Assembly: GCF_009765215.1 (NCBI RefSeq)
Contig: NZ_VLNV01000006.1
Coordinates: forward strand, 248,001-312,000
Origin: Lysobacter prati
GTDB taxonomy: Bacteria; Pseudomonadota; Gammaproteobacteria; Xanthomonadales; Xanthomonadaceae
Direction of reading: 5' to 3'
DNA length: 64,000 nt
Part shown: positions 26,774 to 36,721 of the stretch, piece by piece
Numbering within the stretch: position 1 is the stretch's first letter
How the letters are laid out: each line of letters starts with the position of its first letter
The notes under the pieces: model-generated
The model's input: the letters and a program-made list of their open reading frames with translations, nothing else
Told to the model about the DNA's origin: nothing
Databases searched by the model: none
Program-made: the position numbers and the translations under genes

Positions 26774-27799
26774 ATGCGAACTGGCCTTGCCCCCGCAATG
26801 CTTGGATTGTCGATCGCCTTCGCAGCAGTGCCGGCCACGGCGCAGGCGCCGTTGCCCCCGATCCGCGACATGGACACGCTCGTCGTCAGCGGCGTGCAGC
26901 CCGGTCCCGGCATGTGGAAGATCAGCCGCGGCGATCACACGCTCTACGTGCTCGGGACCCTGTCGCCGCTGCCAAAGCGCATGGAGTGGGAGTCGCGCGA
27001 CGTCGAGAACGTCATCGCCCAAGCGCAGGAAGTGATCCAGGCGCCGAGCGTGAGCATCGACGGAAAGCTCGGCATCTTCCAGCGCCTGTTGCTTGCGCCC
27101 AAGGCGCTGAGCGCGCGCAAGAATCCCGATGGACAGACCTTGCAGCAGGTGGTGCCAGCCGACATGTACGCGCGCTGGCTCGTGCTCAAGCGCAAATACA
27201 TGGGGCGCGACGAGGGCGTCGAACAGTGGCGGCCGATGCTGGCGGCGCTGGAGTTGTACGACGAGGCGATGGACGACAGCGACCTCAAGCAGTACGGCAT
27301 GATTTCGCCGGTGGTCGAGAAGATGGCCCGTCGCCACAAGGTCCCGCTGACGACGACGCGGGTCACCATCGTCATCGAAGACCCGAAAGTTGCGCTGCAG
27401 GAATTCCGCGAGTCCAAGCTCGACGACGTCGATTGCTTCGGCAAGACGATGCAGCGGCTGGAGTCGGATCTGGAAATGATGCGCGATCGCGCCAACGCCT
27501 GGGCGGTCGGTGACATCGCGACCCTGAAGGCATTGCCTTACACCGATCAGAACGAAGCCTGCATCAAGGCGGTCTCGCAAGCCGCCGTGCTGCGCAAGCG
27601 CGCCGGCGACATCGAGGCGAAGGTGCGCGAGCGCTGGCTGGACGCCGCCGAGCTGGCGCTGAAGAACAATCGCGTGAGCCTTGCGGTGTTGCCGATGCGC
27701 GAGTTGCTCAAACCCGATGGTTACGCCGCGCAGCTGCGCGCGCGCGGCTATTCCGTCGAGGAGCCCGGTGAGCCCGCTACCGCCACTGCAGCACCGTAG
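26774..27799 (+). CDS. GumN/TraB-family exported protein
   Basis: A 341-residue protein with a signal peptide (about 1-23, cut after ATAQA). The mature N-terminus, MWKISRGDHTLYVLGTLSPL, carries the TraB/GumN signature in which a histidine of the usual GT(x)H motif is replaced by GTLSPL. In this superfamily such motifs suggest metal-dependent protease activity, so a missing histidine may mean a degenerate site. AAGGAG precedes the ATG at 26774. The 3' end overlaps the convergent phosphatase gene by 23 bases. Confidence 0.75.
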   Translation: MRTGLAPAMLGLSIAFAAVPATAQAPLPPIRDMDTLVVSGVQPGPGMWKISRGDHTLYVLGTLSPLPKRMEWESRDVENVIAQAQEVIQAPSVSIDGKLGIFQRLLLAPKALSARKNPDGQTLQQVVPADMYARWLVLKRKYMGRDEGVEQWRPMLAALELYDEAMDDSDLKQYGMISPVVEKMARRHKVPLTTTRVTIVIEDPKVALQEFRESKLDDVDCFGKTMQRLESDLEMMRDRANAWAVGDIATLKALPYTDQNEACIKAVSQAAVLRKRAGDIEAKVRERWLDAAELALKNNRVSLAVLPMRELLKPDGYAAQLRARGYSVEEPGEPATATAAP

Positions 27800-28445
27800 G
27801 CTGGTGCGCCAGAGCCCGCTCGACTGCCAGGATGGCGTCGGGCTTCGGGTTCACCAGGAAGCGCTGCGTGCTCAGTTCGAGCACCGGAAGATCGCACTGG
27901 TGGTCGGTGTAGGCGATGGCCCAGGGCGGCGCAAACCCGAGCCTGGAGAGCATGGGCGGCTTGTTCGGTCCGAAGCAGTGCTCGTGGCGCACCATGCCCC
28001 CGAGCCATGGCTTGAGCGACGAGCCGACCAGTGGCACATGTCCGTATCCGGCCCGTTCGAGCAGTTCGCGGGCCAGCACCTCAAGGCAGCCTGTCGCGAT
28101 GACCACGCGATCGCCCCGGTCCAGGTGATGCTGGAGCCGCGCGAGGCCATCCGTGAGGAATACGGACGGTACGGCAGCAAACAGCGAATCAGTGTGTTCC
28201 CTCGCCAGTGCACGCAGGTGGTCGTGCGAGCTTCCCAGCGTGGCCACCCAGACGGCGTAGCGAACGGGCCATTTGCGGCTGCCGCGAGCCAGCAGCAGGG
28301 GAACAAGCGCGGGCACGGACAGCAGGACCCAGGCCATGCGCCAGGCCCGTCGTTTCAACAGCCAACGAAAGAAGCGATCGGCCGTGTCCCAGCGCGTCAG
28401 CGTCAGGTCGAAATCGAATACGACCGTGGGCCCGGTTCCGGTCAT
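27777..28445 (-). CDS. HAD-family phosphatase with hydrophobic segment
   Basis: A 222-residue HAD-IB hydrolase like phosphoserine phosphatase. Motif I is VVFDFDLTLTRWD, motif II is IATGCLEV, and the C-terminal motif is AYTDHQCDLPVL. A hydrophobic stretch (AWVLLSVPALVPLLLARG) in the cap region suggests membrane contact. The substrate may be a phospholipid or phosphoserine-like compound. Its ATG overlaps the upstream stop (ATGA), so it is co-translated with the NTF2-like protein. Confidence 0.82.
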   Translation of the reverse strand: MTGTGPTVVFDFDLTLTRWDTADRFFRWLLKRRAWRMAWVLLSVPALVPLLLARGSRKWPVRYAVWVATLGSSHDHLRALAREHTDSLFAAVPSVFLTDGLARLQHHLDRGDRVVIATGCLEVLARELLERAGYGHVPLVGSSLKPWLGGMVRHEHCFGPNKPPMLSRLGFAPPWAIAYTDHQCDLPVLELSTQRFLVNPKPDAILAVERALAHQPTVLQWR

Positions 28446-28954
28446 CCGCCTTGCGCCTGCGTCGGCGGCGCCAGGGTGACGGAGTAGGCCACGGTCGTGA
28501 TCTTCCAGCCCGCATCGGTCCTGACCATGAGCCAGGCTTCCTTGCCCCAGTTGGTGCGCGTGCCGTTGGACAGGAACGAATAGTCGAAGGTGACGGCCGC
28601 CAGTTCGCCGTCGGAATCGATCTTGATGTTCGAAAAGGTTTCTTCGCTGCGATTCTTGCTGGCGACTATGCCGTCGATGAAGGCGACGGGATTGTTTTCC
28701 TGCTTGAACCTGGCCTTGATCGCTTCCGGGCGCTTGACCTGGATCTGCGCGAGCGACTTGTCGTCGAGCACGCTCTGCCACGGAACATCCTGTTGGACGA
28801 AAAGGCCCAGGAAGCGTTCGCGGTCCTTCTCGATGATCGCGGTGCGAAACGACTCGATCACGGCGAGGATGCCGGGGTCGCGTTCGGCCGCGTGTGCCGG
28901 CGGAAACGACAAGGCAAGCACCAGCGATATCGCTGCAAGCGAACGCGACCTCAT
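28442..28954 (-). CDS. Exported NTF2/SnoaL-like protein
   Basis: A 170-residue secreted protein. The signal peptide is MRSRSLAAISLVLALSFPPA, cut near HAAERD. The mature part has the NTF2-like fold order: an initial helix (VIESFRTAIIEKDRERFLGL), FSNIKIDSDGELAAVTFDYS, and the final strand WKITTVAYSVTL. Such proteins often bind small ligands, but no catalytic residues can be assigned. It is upstream of and overlaps the HAD phosphatase gene. Confidence 0.75.
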   Translation of the reverse strand: MRSRSLAAISLVLALSFPPAHAAERDPGILAVIESFRTAIIEKDRERFLGLFVQQDVPWQSVLDDKSLAQIQVKRPEAIKARFKQENNPVAFIDGIVASKNRSEETFSNIKIDSDGELAAVTFDYSFLSNGTRTNWGKEAWLMVRTDAGWKITTVAYSVTLAPPTQAQGG

Positions 28955-29029
28955 GGAGACACGATTCCTGATTGGGTCATCGACCGGATCGCGCATGTTA
29001 GCGGCGATCCGGTTTCTGCTCTAAGCGAT

Positions 29030-29052
29030 GCAGGCAGCCCGGGGCTGCCTGC
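29030..29052 (-). terminator. Hairpin directly after dxs
   Basis: GCAGGCAGCCC (29030-29040) and GGGCTGCCTGC (29042-29052) form a near-continuous palindrome two bases after the dxs stop codon. There is no clear T-run. It may stop transcription or stabilise the 3' end of the mRNA. Confidence 0.5.
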
Positions 29053-29054
29053 TT

Positions 29055-30959
29055 TCAGAGCGAGGCGCTCTGCGGCTGCGGCTTCAGCAGCAGCGGCCAG
29101 CGCTTCAGCACGGCAGCGCGGATGCCGGCAACATCCAGCCCGGCTTCGGCGAGCAACTGCTCGCGGCTGGCGTGGTGCTGGTACTCGTCCGGCAGGCCCA
29201 GGTGCACGATCGGCATGGCGATGCCTTCGGCGGCCAGCAGTTCGGCCACGCCGGAACCGGCACCGCCGGCGACGACGTTGTCCTCGAGCGTGACGAAGCC
29301 TTCGTGGCTGCGTGCAAGTTCCAGGATCAGCGCGCGATCGAGCGGCTTGACGAAGCGCATGTTGACCACGGTCAGGCCGAGTTCCTCGGCCGCCTTTTCC
29401 GCCGCCGGCACGATCGCGCCGAAGGCGAGCAGGGCGATGCGCGAACCTTGTCGACGCAGCTCTGCCTTGCCGATCGGCAGCGTGTCCAGGTTGGCCTGCA
29501 CGGCCACGCCGGGGCCGGTGCCGCGCGGATAGCGCACGGCGGCCGGGCCCGCGAAGTGGTACCCGGTGCTGAGCATCTGCCGGCACTCGTTCTCGTCCGA
29601 CGGCGCCATCACCACCATGTTCGGCACGCAGCGCAGGTAGCTCAGGTCGAGGTTGCCGGCATGGGTCGCGCCATCCGGGCCGACCACGCCACCGCGATCG
29701 AGCGCGAACAGCACGTCCAGGTCCTGGATAGCGACGTCATGCACCAACTGGTCATAACCGCGTTGCAGGAACGTCGAGTAGATCGCCACCACCGGCTTGG
29801 CGCCTTCGCAGGCCATGCCGGCCGCGAGCGTGACCGCGTGCTGCTCGGCGATGGCGACGTCGAAGTAGCGCTGCGGGTATTCCTTGCTGAAGCGCACCAG
29901 GCCCGAGCCTTCGCGCATCGCCGGGGTGATGCCGAGCAACTTCGGCTCGGCCGCGGCCATGTCGCACAGCCACTCGCCGAAGACGTCGGTGTAAGTCGGC
30001 TTCTTGGCGCCGGGCTTGCTGACAAGTCCAGTCGACGGATCGAACGGGCCCACCGCGTGGTAGCCGATCTGGTCGCCTTCGGCCAGTTCGTAGCCCTTGC
30101 CCTTAGTGGTGATGATGTGGAGCAGCTGCGGACCCTTGAGGGTCTTGAGCACTTTCAGCGCCGACATCAGCGCGGGCAGGTCGTGGCCGTCGATCGGGCC
30201 GGTGTAGTGGAAGCCCATCTCCTCGAACAGGGTGGACGGCACGAACATGCCCTTCCAGTGTTCTTCCCAGCGTTTGACGAACTTCGCCGCCGGCTTGTTC
30301 TTGTCGCCGAGCAGGCGCTTGCCGCCTTCGCGGATGGCGTTGAGCGTGCGGCTGCCGGTGAGGCGGCCGAGCATCTGGGTCAGGCCGCCGACGTTCTCGG
30401 AGATCGACATCTGGTTGTCGTTGAGGATCACCAGCAGGTTCGGCTCCGGATCCATACCGCCGCCGTGGTTGAGCGCCTCGAACGCCATGCCGGCGGTCAT
30501 CGCGCCATCGCCGATCACCGCCACGACCTTGCGCTCGTCGCCCATCTGCTGCAGCGCGATCGCCATGCCCAGCGCGGCCGAAATGCTGGTAGAGCTGTGG
30601 CCGACGCCGAAGGTGTCGTACTCGCTCTCCTCGCGCTTCGGGAACGGCGCCACGCCGTCCTTCTGCTTGACGGTGTGGATGATGTCGCGGCGGCCGGTGA
30701 GGATCTTGTGCGGGTAGGTCTGGTGGCCGACGTCCCACACCAGGCGGTCCACCGGCGTCTCATAGAGCCAGTGCAGGGCGACGGTAAGTTCGATCACGCC
30801 CAGGCCGGCGCCGAAGTGTCCGCCGACCAGGGCGACCTGTTCGATCAGGTACGCACGAAGTTCCTCGGCGATGGCCGGCAGTTCCTCTTCCGGGAACTGG
30901 CGCAGATCGGCGGGGACTTCGATCCGGGAAAGGCGGGGATAGCGCTGCGGGTCAATCAT
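29055..30959 (-). CDS. dxs: 1-deoxy-D-xylulose-5-phosphate synthase
   Basis: First enzyme of the MEP isoprenoid pathway: it condenses pyruvate and glyceraldehyde 3-phosphate with thiamine diphosphate. The 634-residue product has [17 protein letters not shown], the ThDP motif [16 protein letters not shown]...NDNQMS, the transketolase pyrimidine-binding domain ([18 protein letters not shown]) and the C-terminal domain. Length is normal. The start at 30959 ([13 protein letters not shown]) matches the family; longer in-frame starts at 30989 and 31016 would add unusual residues. The Shine-Dalgarno is weak. Confidence 0.96.
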   Translation of the reverse strand: MIDPQRYPRLSRIEVPADLRQFPEEELPAIAEELRAYLIEQVALVGGHFGAGLGVIELTVALHWLYETPVDRLVWDVGHQTYPHKILTGRRDIIHTVKQKDGVAPFPKREESEYDTFGVGHSSTSISAALGMAIALQQMGDERKVVAVIGDGAMTAGMAFEALNHGGGMDPEPNLLVILNDNQMSISENVGGLTQMLGRLTGSRTLNAIREGGKRLLGDKNKPAAKFVKRWEEHWKGMFVPSTLFEEMGFHYTGPIDGHDLPALMSALKVLKTLKGPQLLHIITTKGKGYELAEGDQIGYHAVGPFDPSTGLVSKPGAKKPTYTDVFGEWLCDMAAAEPKLLGITPAMREGSGLVRFSKEYPQRYFDVAIAEQHAVTLAAGMACEGAKPVVAIYSTFLQRGYDQLVHDVAIQDLDVLFALDRGGVVGPDGATHAGNLDLSYLRCVPNMVVMAPSDENECRQMLSTGYHFAGPAAVRYPRGTGPGVAVQANLDTLPIGKAELRRQGSRIALLAFGAIVPAAEKAAEELGLTVVNMRFVKPLDRALILELARSHEGFVTLEDNVVAGGAGSGVAELLAAEGIAMPIVHLGLPDEYQHHASREQLLAEAGLDVAGIRAAVLKRWPLLLKPQPQSASL

Positions 30960-31079
30960 CACGACGTTATCAGACGGCAAGTTAGCCATTGTCCCGCCCC
31001 AGTCGGGGGCGGGCAAGGCGCAGCGTTCAGTTTTCGTCGTGACGGGGGCGTCAGCGGCCGCGCAGGCGGTCCATCAGCC

Positions 31080-32174
31080 TTAGCGGCCGCGCAGGCGTCC
31101 GAACAGGCCGCTGCCGGACTTGCCGGCTTCCAGCGGCTCCGCTTCGCGCTCGACTTCGGCGAAACCGGTGGCCAGGTTGGCATTGATGAAGTCGGCGACT
31201 TCGGCCACCGACACGCCGCTGGCTTCGGCAATCTCCGGAATCAGGGCCGGGCCCTTCATCATCACCGTGGCGATGCGGAAGTGCTTGGGGTAGTCGCGCT
31301 CGGTCTGCGGCCACTTGACCATCTGGTAGCGGCGCTGCGGATCGTACTCGGGCGCCAGCGCGCCCTTGCCGGCGAGCAGGTTGCCGAACCACACCAGGCG
31401 CACCAGCGGCATTGCCGCGCCCAGGCGTGCGCTTTCGCTGTCCCAGGTGGCGGCATCGACGGAGATGAAGTCCGCCGTGGAGAGCTTGCCCTCGAACAGC
31501 GCCGACAGCGGCTTCAGTGCGGCCGGGCCGTGGTAGACGCGCTGATCCATGTCGATCAGCACGACCTCGTCGCCGCGCACGCGCATGCGGCCTTTCAGGC
31601 GGTCGTTGTCGAGCCAGTCGAGCAGGGTGTCCGCGCCCGACCTGACCGGCTGTGCGGCGGCAGGCGCAGGCGCGGCGACAGGCGCTGCGGCGACGGCTGC
31701 CGGCGCGGCCTGCGGGGCCACTGCGGCGACGCTGGGAGCGGGCGCAGGGGCCGGTGTCGGCGCAACCACCGGTGCCGGTGCCGGCGTGGCTACGGGCGCC
31801 GGAGCGGGCACTGCGGCTGCGGCCGGAGGCGGCGCGGCTGCGGCCGGGGCCTCGTCGAACGAAACGCCGGCCTGCATGCCGATCTCGCGCAGCAGGGCAC
31901 CGACGCTGTTGGCATCGAACGGGTTGGCCAGGCGGAAGTCGGTCTGGCTGCGCTGGGAAACGGTCAGCGCGATCACGCTCTTACCGGCGGCATGCAACCG
32001 CAGCCAGCTCATCGGACCGTACATGCTGTCCATGTCGACGATGACATAGTCGGCCTGGGTGTCCGGCAACATCTGCCAGCGTTCGCCGAGGCGACCGTTG
32101 GCGGCCTGGAAAGCCGCCTGCAGGGCGGACTCCGTGGCCGGATCCATGCCCGTCAGACCTAGGGTCAGGCGCAT
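31080..32174 (-). CDS. Conserved protein with receiver-like N-domain and Ala/Pro linker
   Basis: A 364-residue protein with three parts: an N-terminal alpha/beta domain (about 1-105, MRLTLGLTGMDPATESALQA; YVIVDMDSMYGPMSWL) resembling a pseudo-receiver, a long Ala/Pro/Val linker (about 108-175), and a C-terminal domain (AATWDSESARLGAAMPLVRL; HFRIATVMMKGPALIPEIAE). The last part looks like a winged helix. I recall similar proteins in Xanthomonadaceae but no assigned function. A 16-bp direct repeat spans its stop codon (see findings). Confidence 0.75.
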   Translation of the reverse strand: MRLTLGLTGMDPATESALQAAFQAANGRLGERWQMLPDTQADYVIVDMDSMYGPMSWLRLHAAGKSVIALTVSQRSQTDFRLANPFDANSVGALLREIGMQAGVSFDEAPAAAAPPPAAAAVPAPAPVATPAPAPVVAPTPAPAPAPSVAAVAPQAAPAAVAAAPVAAPAPAAAQPVRSGADTLLDWLDNDRLKGRMRVRGDEVVLIDMDQRVYHGPAALKPLSALFEGKLSTADFISVDAATWDSESARLGAAMPLVRLVWFGNLLAGKGALAPEYDPQRRYQMVKWPQTERDYPKHFRIATVMMKGPALIPEIAEASGVSVAEVADFINANLATGFAEVEREAEPLEAGKSGSGLFGRLRGR

Positions 32175-32343
32175 CGTCGCTTCCGTTTGAATTGCAATGG
32201 TTCGCGAGTGTTGCGGACGCCCTCAAACTCGTCAACGCGCGCTGCGCGTCGAAAGTGAGCGTTTTGTGTCAGGTCTGCATTTAAGTTGTCCACTGGCGCG
32301 GGAAAAACCGCGATAGGAATCACGCTCCCGGGCCGCGGGCATC

Positions 32344-32371
32344 TGTAGGAGGGGTTCGGCCCCGCGGGGAA
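32344..32371. repeat. Dispersed-type intergenic repeat
   Basis: CTGTAGGAGGGGTTCGGCCC followed by CGCGGGG resembles the TGTAGGAGCGG... palindromic family common between genes in Xanthomonas and Pseudomonas. Only one copy lies in the window. The remainder of 32175-32423 shows no gene. Confidence 0.4.
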
Positions 32372-32423
32372 GCCCTGGGAGTGGATCAGGGCGTGACCCC
32401 CTCGCGCACCCTCCGGGCGTGCT

Positions 32424-33086
32424 TCAGGCCTGCAGCCGCGCGTTCTTTGGCAGCTGGTTGCGCAGGAACGCCATCTGGTCGGCGAGGATGTTGCGGTTCG
32501 ACAGGATCAGGTGCTCGACCCAGCTCGGCCGGTACGGCACGGCCAGCAGCGGCATGCTCGCCTGCTGCGGCGTGCGGTTGCCCTTGCGGGAGTTGCAGTG
32601 GAAGCAGGCAGCCACGACATTTTCCCAGATGTCGCGCCCACCCTTCGATACCGGCATGACATGGTCGCGGGTCAGGTGCGGCCGGCTGAAGTCGTGGCCG
32701 CAATACATGCACAGGTAGCCATCGCGCGCGAACAGCGCGGCATTGGTCAGTGCGGGGGTCGGGTCGAGTGCATGCGCACGGGCATGGCTGCGGGCGGCGA
32801 CGATCGGATGCAGTTCGATGACGCTCTGCTCACCGCTGATCCGGTTGATGCCGCCGTGCACCTGCAGGCAGGGATCACCGAGCGTCCAGGCAACCGCGCC
32901 GCGCACATACAGGCAGGTCGCATCCTGCCAGCTCATCCAGTCGAGGACCCGGCCATGCGCATCGAGTGAGAGCAGTCGCACCGTGTTGAGCCGGTCGAGT
33001 GCCGGGCGCGGAGCGAAGGAAGGAGTGTCCGGACCCAGACTGGTTCCGGTTCTGACCAAACGAAGCGGTGCTCTATCGGTCTCCAT
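32424..33086 (-). CDS. HNH endonuclease
   Basis: A 220-residue protein with an HNH nuclease module near the middle: CMYCGHDFSRPHLTRDHVMP, then SKGGRDIWENVVAACFHCNS. It holds two zinc-binding CxxC pairs and the catalytic His. The N-terminal 90 residues (TVRLLSLDAHGRVLDWMSWQ) are typical of the chromosomal HNH proteins widespread in proteobacteria. No mobile-element genes lie beside it, so it is probably a housekeeping nuclease of unknown substrate. Confidence 0.88.
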   Translation of the reverse strand: METDRAPLRLVRTGTSLGPDTPSFAPRPALDRLNTVRLLSLDAHGRVLDWMSWQDATCLYVRGAVAWTLGDPCLQVHGGINRISGEQSVIELHPIVAARSHARAHALDPTPALTNAALFARDGYLCMYCGHDFSRPHLTRDHVMPVSKGGRDIWENVVAACFHCNSRKGNRTPQQASMPLLAVPYRPSWVEHLILSNRNILADQMAFLRNQLPKNARLQA

Positions 33087-33201
33087 TAGGAAACCAGCTT
33101 ATACGCCTTTGTTTACATTTTGTGTACCCGCCGTTCACTGACGGCAATGACTGCGGCCGGGAAAGGCCGCAGTCCGGAGCAGGCGCTGCAACGCTTCGAC
33201 G

Positions 33202-34986
<1,785 letters not shown>

Positions 34987-35055
34987 CTGGAATCTCGTCA
35001 GTGAAAGCGTTGGTGATCCCGGCGACCAAGGCCCGGCATCAACGTGGGGGAACGA

Positions 35056-35556
35056 TCAGCGCAGCACGCCCGGCAGGCCTGGCGCCGGGCTCAGCGCGCT
35101 GCTGCGCTTGACTTCGAAGCTGCGCAACTTGCCCTCTTCCGGAGTGGCATCGATATGGCCATTGAGTTCGTACGCGAGGCTGCGGCCCGCGGCGAGGGCG
35201 TCGGCGGCGGCAAGTTTGGCAGCGGCCTGCGGAGCCAGGGTCACCGTGATCACGTCGGCCGATTCGGGCCCGATCGAAAGCCCCGGTTGCGCGCGCAGGC
35301 TGCCGGCCGCCGTGTCGGCGACCTTCAGTGCGAGATCGACGGAGTCGAAGCGCATCGGGATGCTGCTGAAGTTTTCGATGCGCAGCTCGGCCGACCAGCT
35401 GCCATCGGCGCGCACGGTCAGTTGCTGGATGCGCGCGGAGGGTTCGGAGACGCGGCGGACGGGGCCGCTGGAACAACCGGCCAGCACCAGCGCCGTCAGT
35501 AAGGACAGCAGCAGCGCCAGACCGCTCCAGCGTTTCCAGATCGCCTCGTGCTTCAT
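35056..35556 (-). CDS. LEA type 2 (water-stress and hypersensitive response domain) lipoprotein
   Basis: A 166-residue lipoprotein: positive N-terminus, hydrophobic segment and lipobox LVLAGC, so it is lipidated at Cys. The mature part is a LEA14-type beta sandwich (LRIENFSSIPMRFDSVDLAL; LAYELNGHIDAT). Such proteins occur in Xanthomonadaceae outer membranes; the function is unknown. The start at 35556 (MKHEAIWKRW) was chosen because it gives a proper signal peptide. Confidence 0.8.
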   Translation of the reverse strand: MKHEAIWKRWSGLALLLSLLTALVLAGCSSGPVRRVSEPSARIQQLTVRADGSWSAELRIENFSSIPMRFDSVDLALKVADTAAGSLRAQPGLSIGPESADVITVTLAPQAAAKLAAADALAAGRSLAYELNGHIDATPEEGKLRSFEVKRSSALSPAPGLPGVLR

Positions 35557-35625
35557 GCCGCAGCTCCGCCGTGATGGGACGGCGAGCATACTACGGCGCA
35601 TGGCGACCTCTGGAGGGGTGGCTCG

Positions 35626-35805
35626 TCAGTTGGCGGCGGCGGGCGCCACGGCCTGCGCTATCAGGGCGAGGGCGGCCACGGCGCCCCACACCGCCAGATA
35701 GCGAAGCACCGCGCGACGCGTGCGGGCGGCGCGCGAGAGGCGCGAGGCGCTGGCGGGAATACGGATCCTGGCGAGCGCACGCTCGCTGGTATTGGTCGTA
35801 GCCAT
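35626..35805 (-). CDS. Small membrane protein
   Basis: A 59-residue protein: a basic N-terminal half (MATTNTSERALARIRIP..., LSRAARTRRAVL) then one membrane segment (YLAVWGAVAALALIAQAVAP). No Shine-Dalgarno is visible. The frame extends further upstream, but that part reads unlike protein. Function is unknown. Confidence 0.5.
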   Translation of the reverse strand: MATTNTSERALARIRIPASASRLSRAARTRRAVLRYLAVWGAVAALALIAQAVAPAAAN

Positions 35806-36044
35806 AGGGGAGACACGTTTCCGTGGGACTGCGATGGCGAGATTGTGTACCAGCAAAGCTGAAGGTACCCCGGCCCAGCTATTCACCTGCTCAAGGTGAC
35901 GGTCATCTTTCCATTGCTGAGCGGCATCCGTGCTGTCGCATAAACCGGGCTGCCGGGGCCTGAACAGAATCGCGCCTGAACCTCCGGCAATGCCATCGGG
36001 GTAGGGCGCGAGTCTGGGTAGGGATTTTCTGACAGGCCCTGCGG

Positions 36045-36563
36045 TCATCGCCGTCGGGCGGCGGCCATGCGCAGTTTTGCCAGTTCGCTCAGTGCGCGCA
36101 GCAGTCCCATCTCGCTGGACAGGGCCACGTCGTAGATCAAGTCTCCGTCGACGCGGGCATCGCGCCGCCAGATGCGGGCGTGGCCGCCAAGGGCCAGGTC
36201 GGATGCCATCACCAGGGTCCGGTATCGCGCGCTGCGCAACGCCGACTCATGCGCGCGCCAGTGCTCCTCGACGAAGTCGCCGCGGCCCTGCAGGATCGCC
36301 CGCGCCGGACTGCCGGGCATCTCCTCGCCATGGGCGAGCGCAGGCGATACCGCCAGCAGCAGGTGGGCGGTGTCCTGGGCGAGGCTGGCGCGCTCCTCGG
36401 CGGTGTAGCTCTGGTCACGGCGCAACAGCCCGTCAGCGCGTTGCTGGCAGGCGGCGAACAGTTGCGACAAGGGCCGATCGAGGTAGGGATTGGAGCCGGC
36501 GAACGGCGAAGGCCGGGGCCGGACGGCGATCGGGCCATGCAGGCCGGGATTGGGATGGGTCAT
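36045..36563 (-). CDS. Conserved hypothetical protein
   Basis: A 172-residue mostly helical protein (MTHPNPGLHGPIAVRPRPSP; LSQLFAACQQRADGLLRRDQ). No catalytic motif or membrane segment is seen. The start at 36563 is chosen because the 44 residues before it in frame are unlike the rest. It is divergent from mrfA with 158 bases between; a functional link is possible but unproven. Confidence 0.6.
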   Translation of the reverse strand: MTHPNPGLHGPIAVRPRPSPFAGSNPYLDRPLSQLFAACQQRADGLLRRDQSYTAEERASLAQDTAHLLLAVSPALAHGEEMPGSPARAILQGRGDFVEEHWRAHESALRSARYRTLVMASDLALGGHARIWRRDARVDGDLIYDVALSSEMGLLRALSELAKLRMAAARRR

Positions 36564-36721
36564 GGCGGCAGCCTCTACTTCCGCCGTCTCAGGGAGCAAG
36601 ACTCGAACTGCCCGAACGTACGCCTCCCGGTGATAGCGCAGCGTCAACGCTTCGTCGGCTGCCGTCGCAATGAATGAGACGGCCATCGCGTCCACTCGCG
36701 GGCGCCCAGCAGGAGAACACG

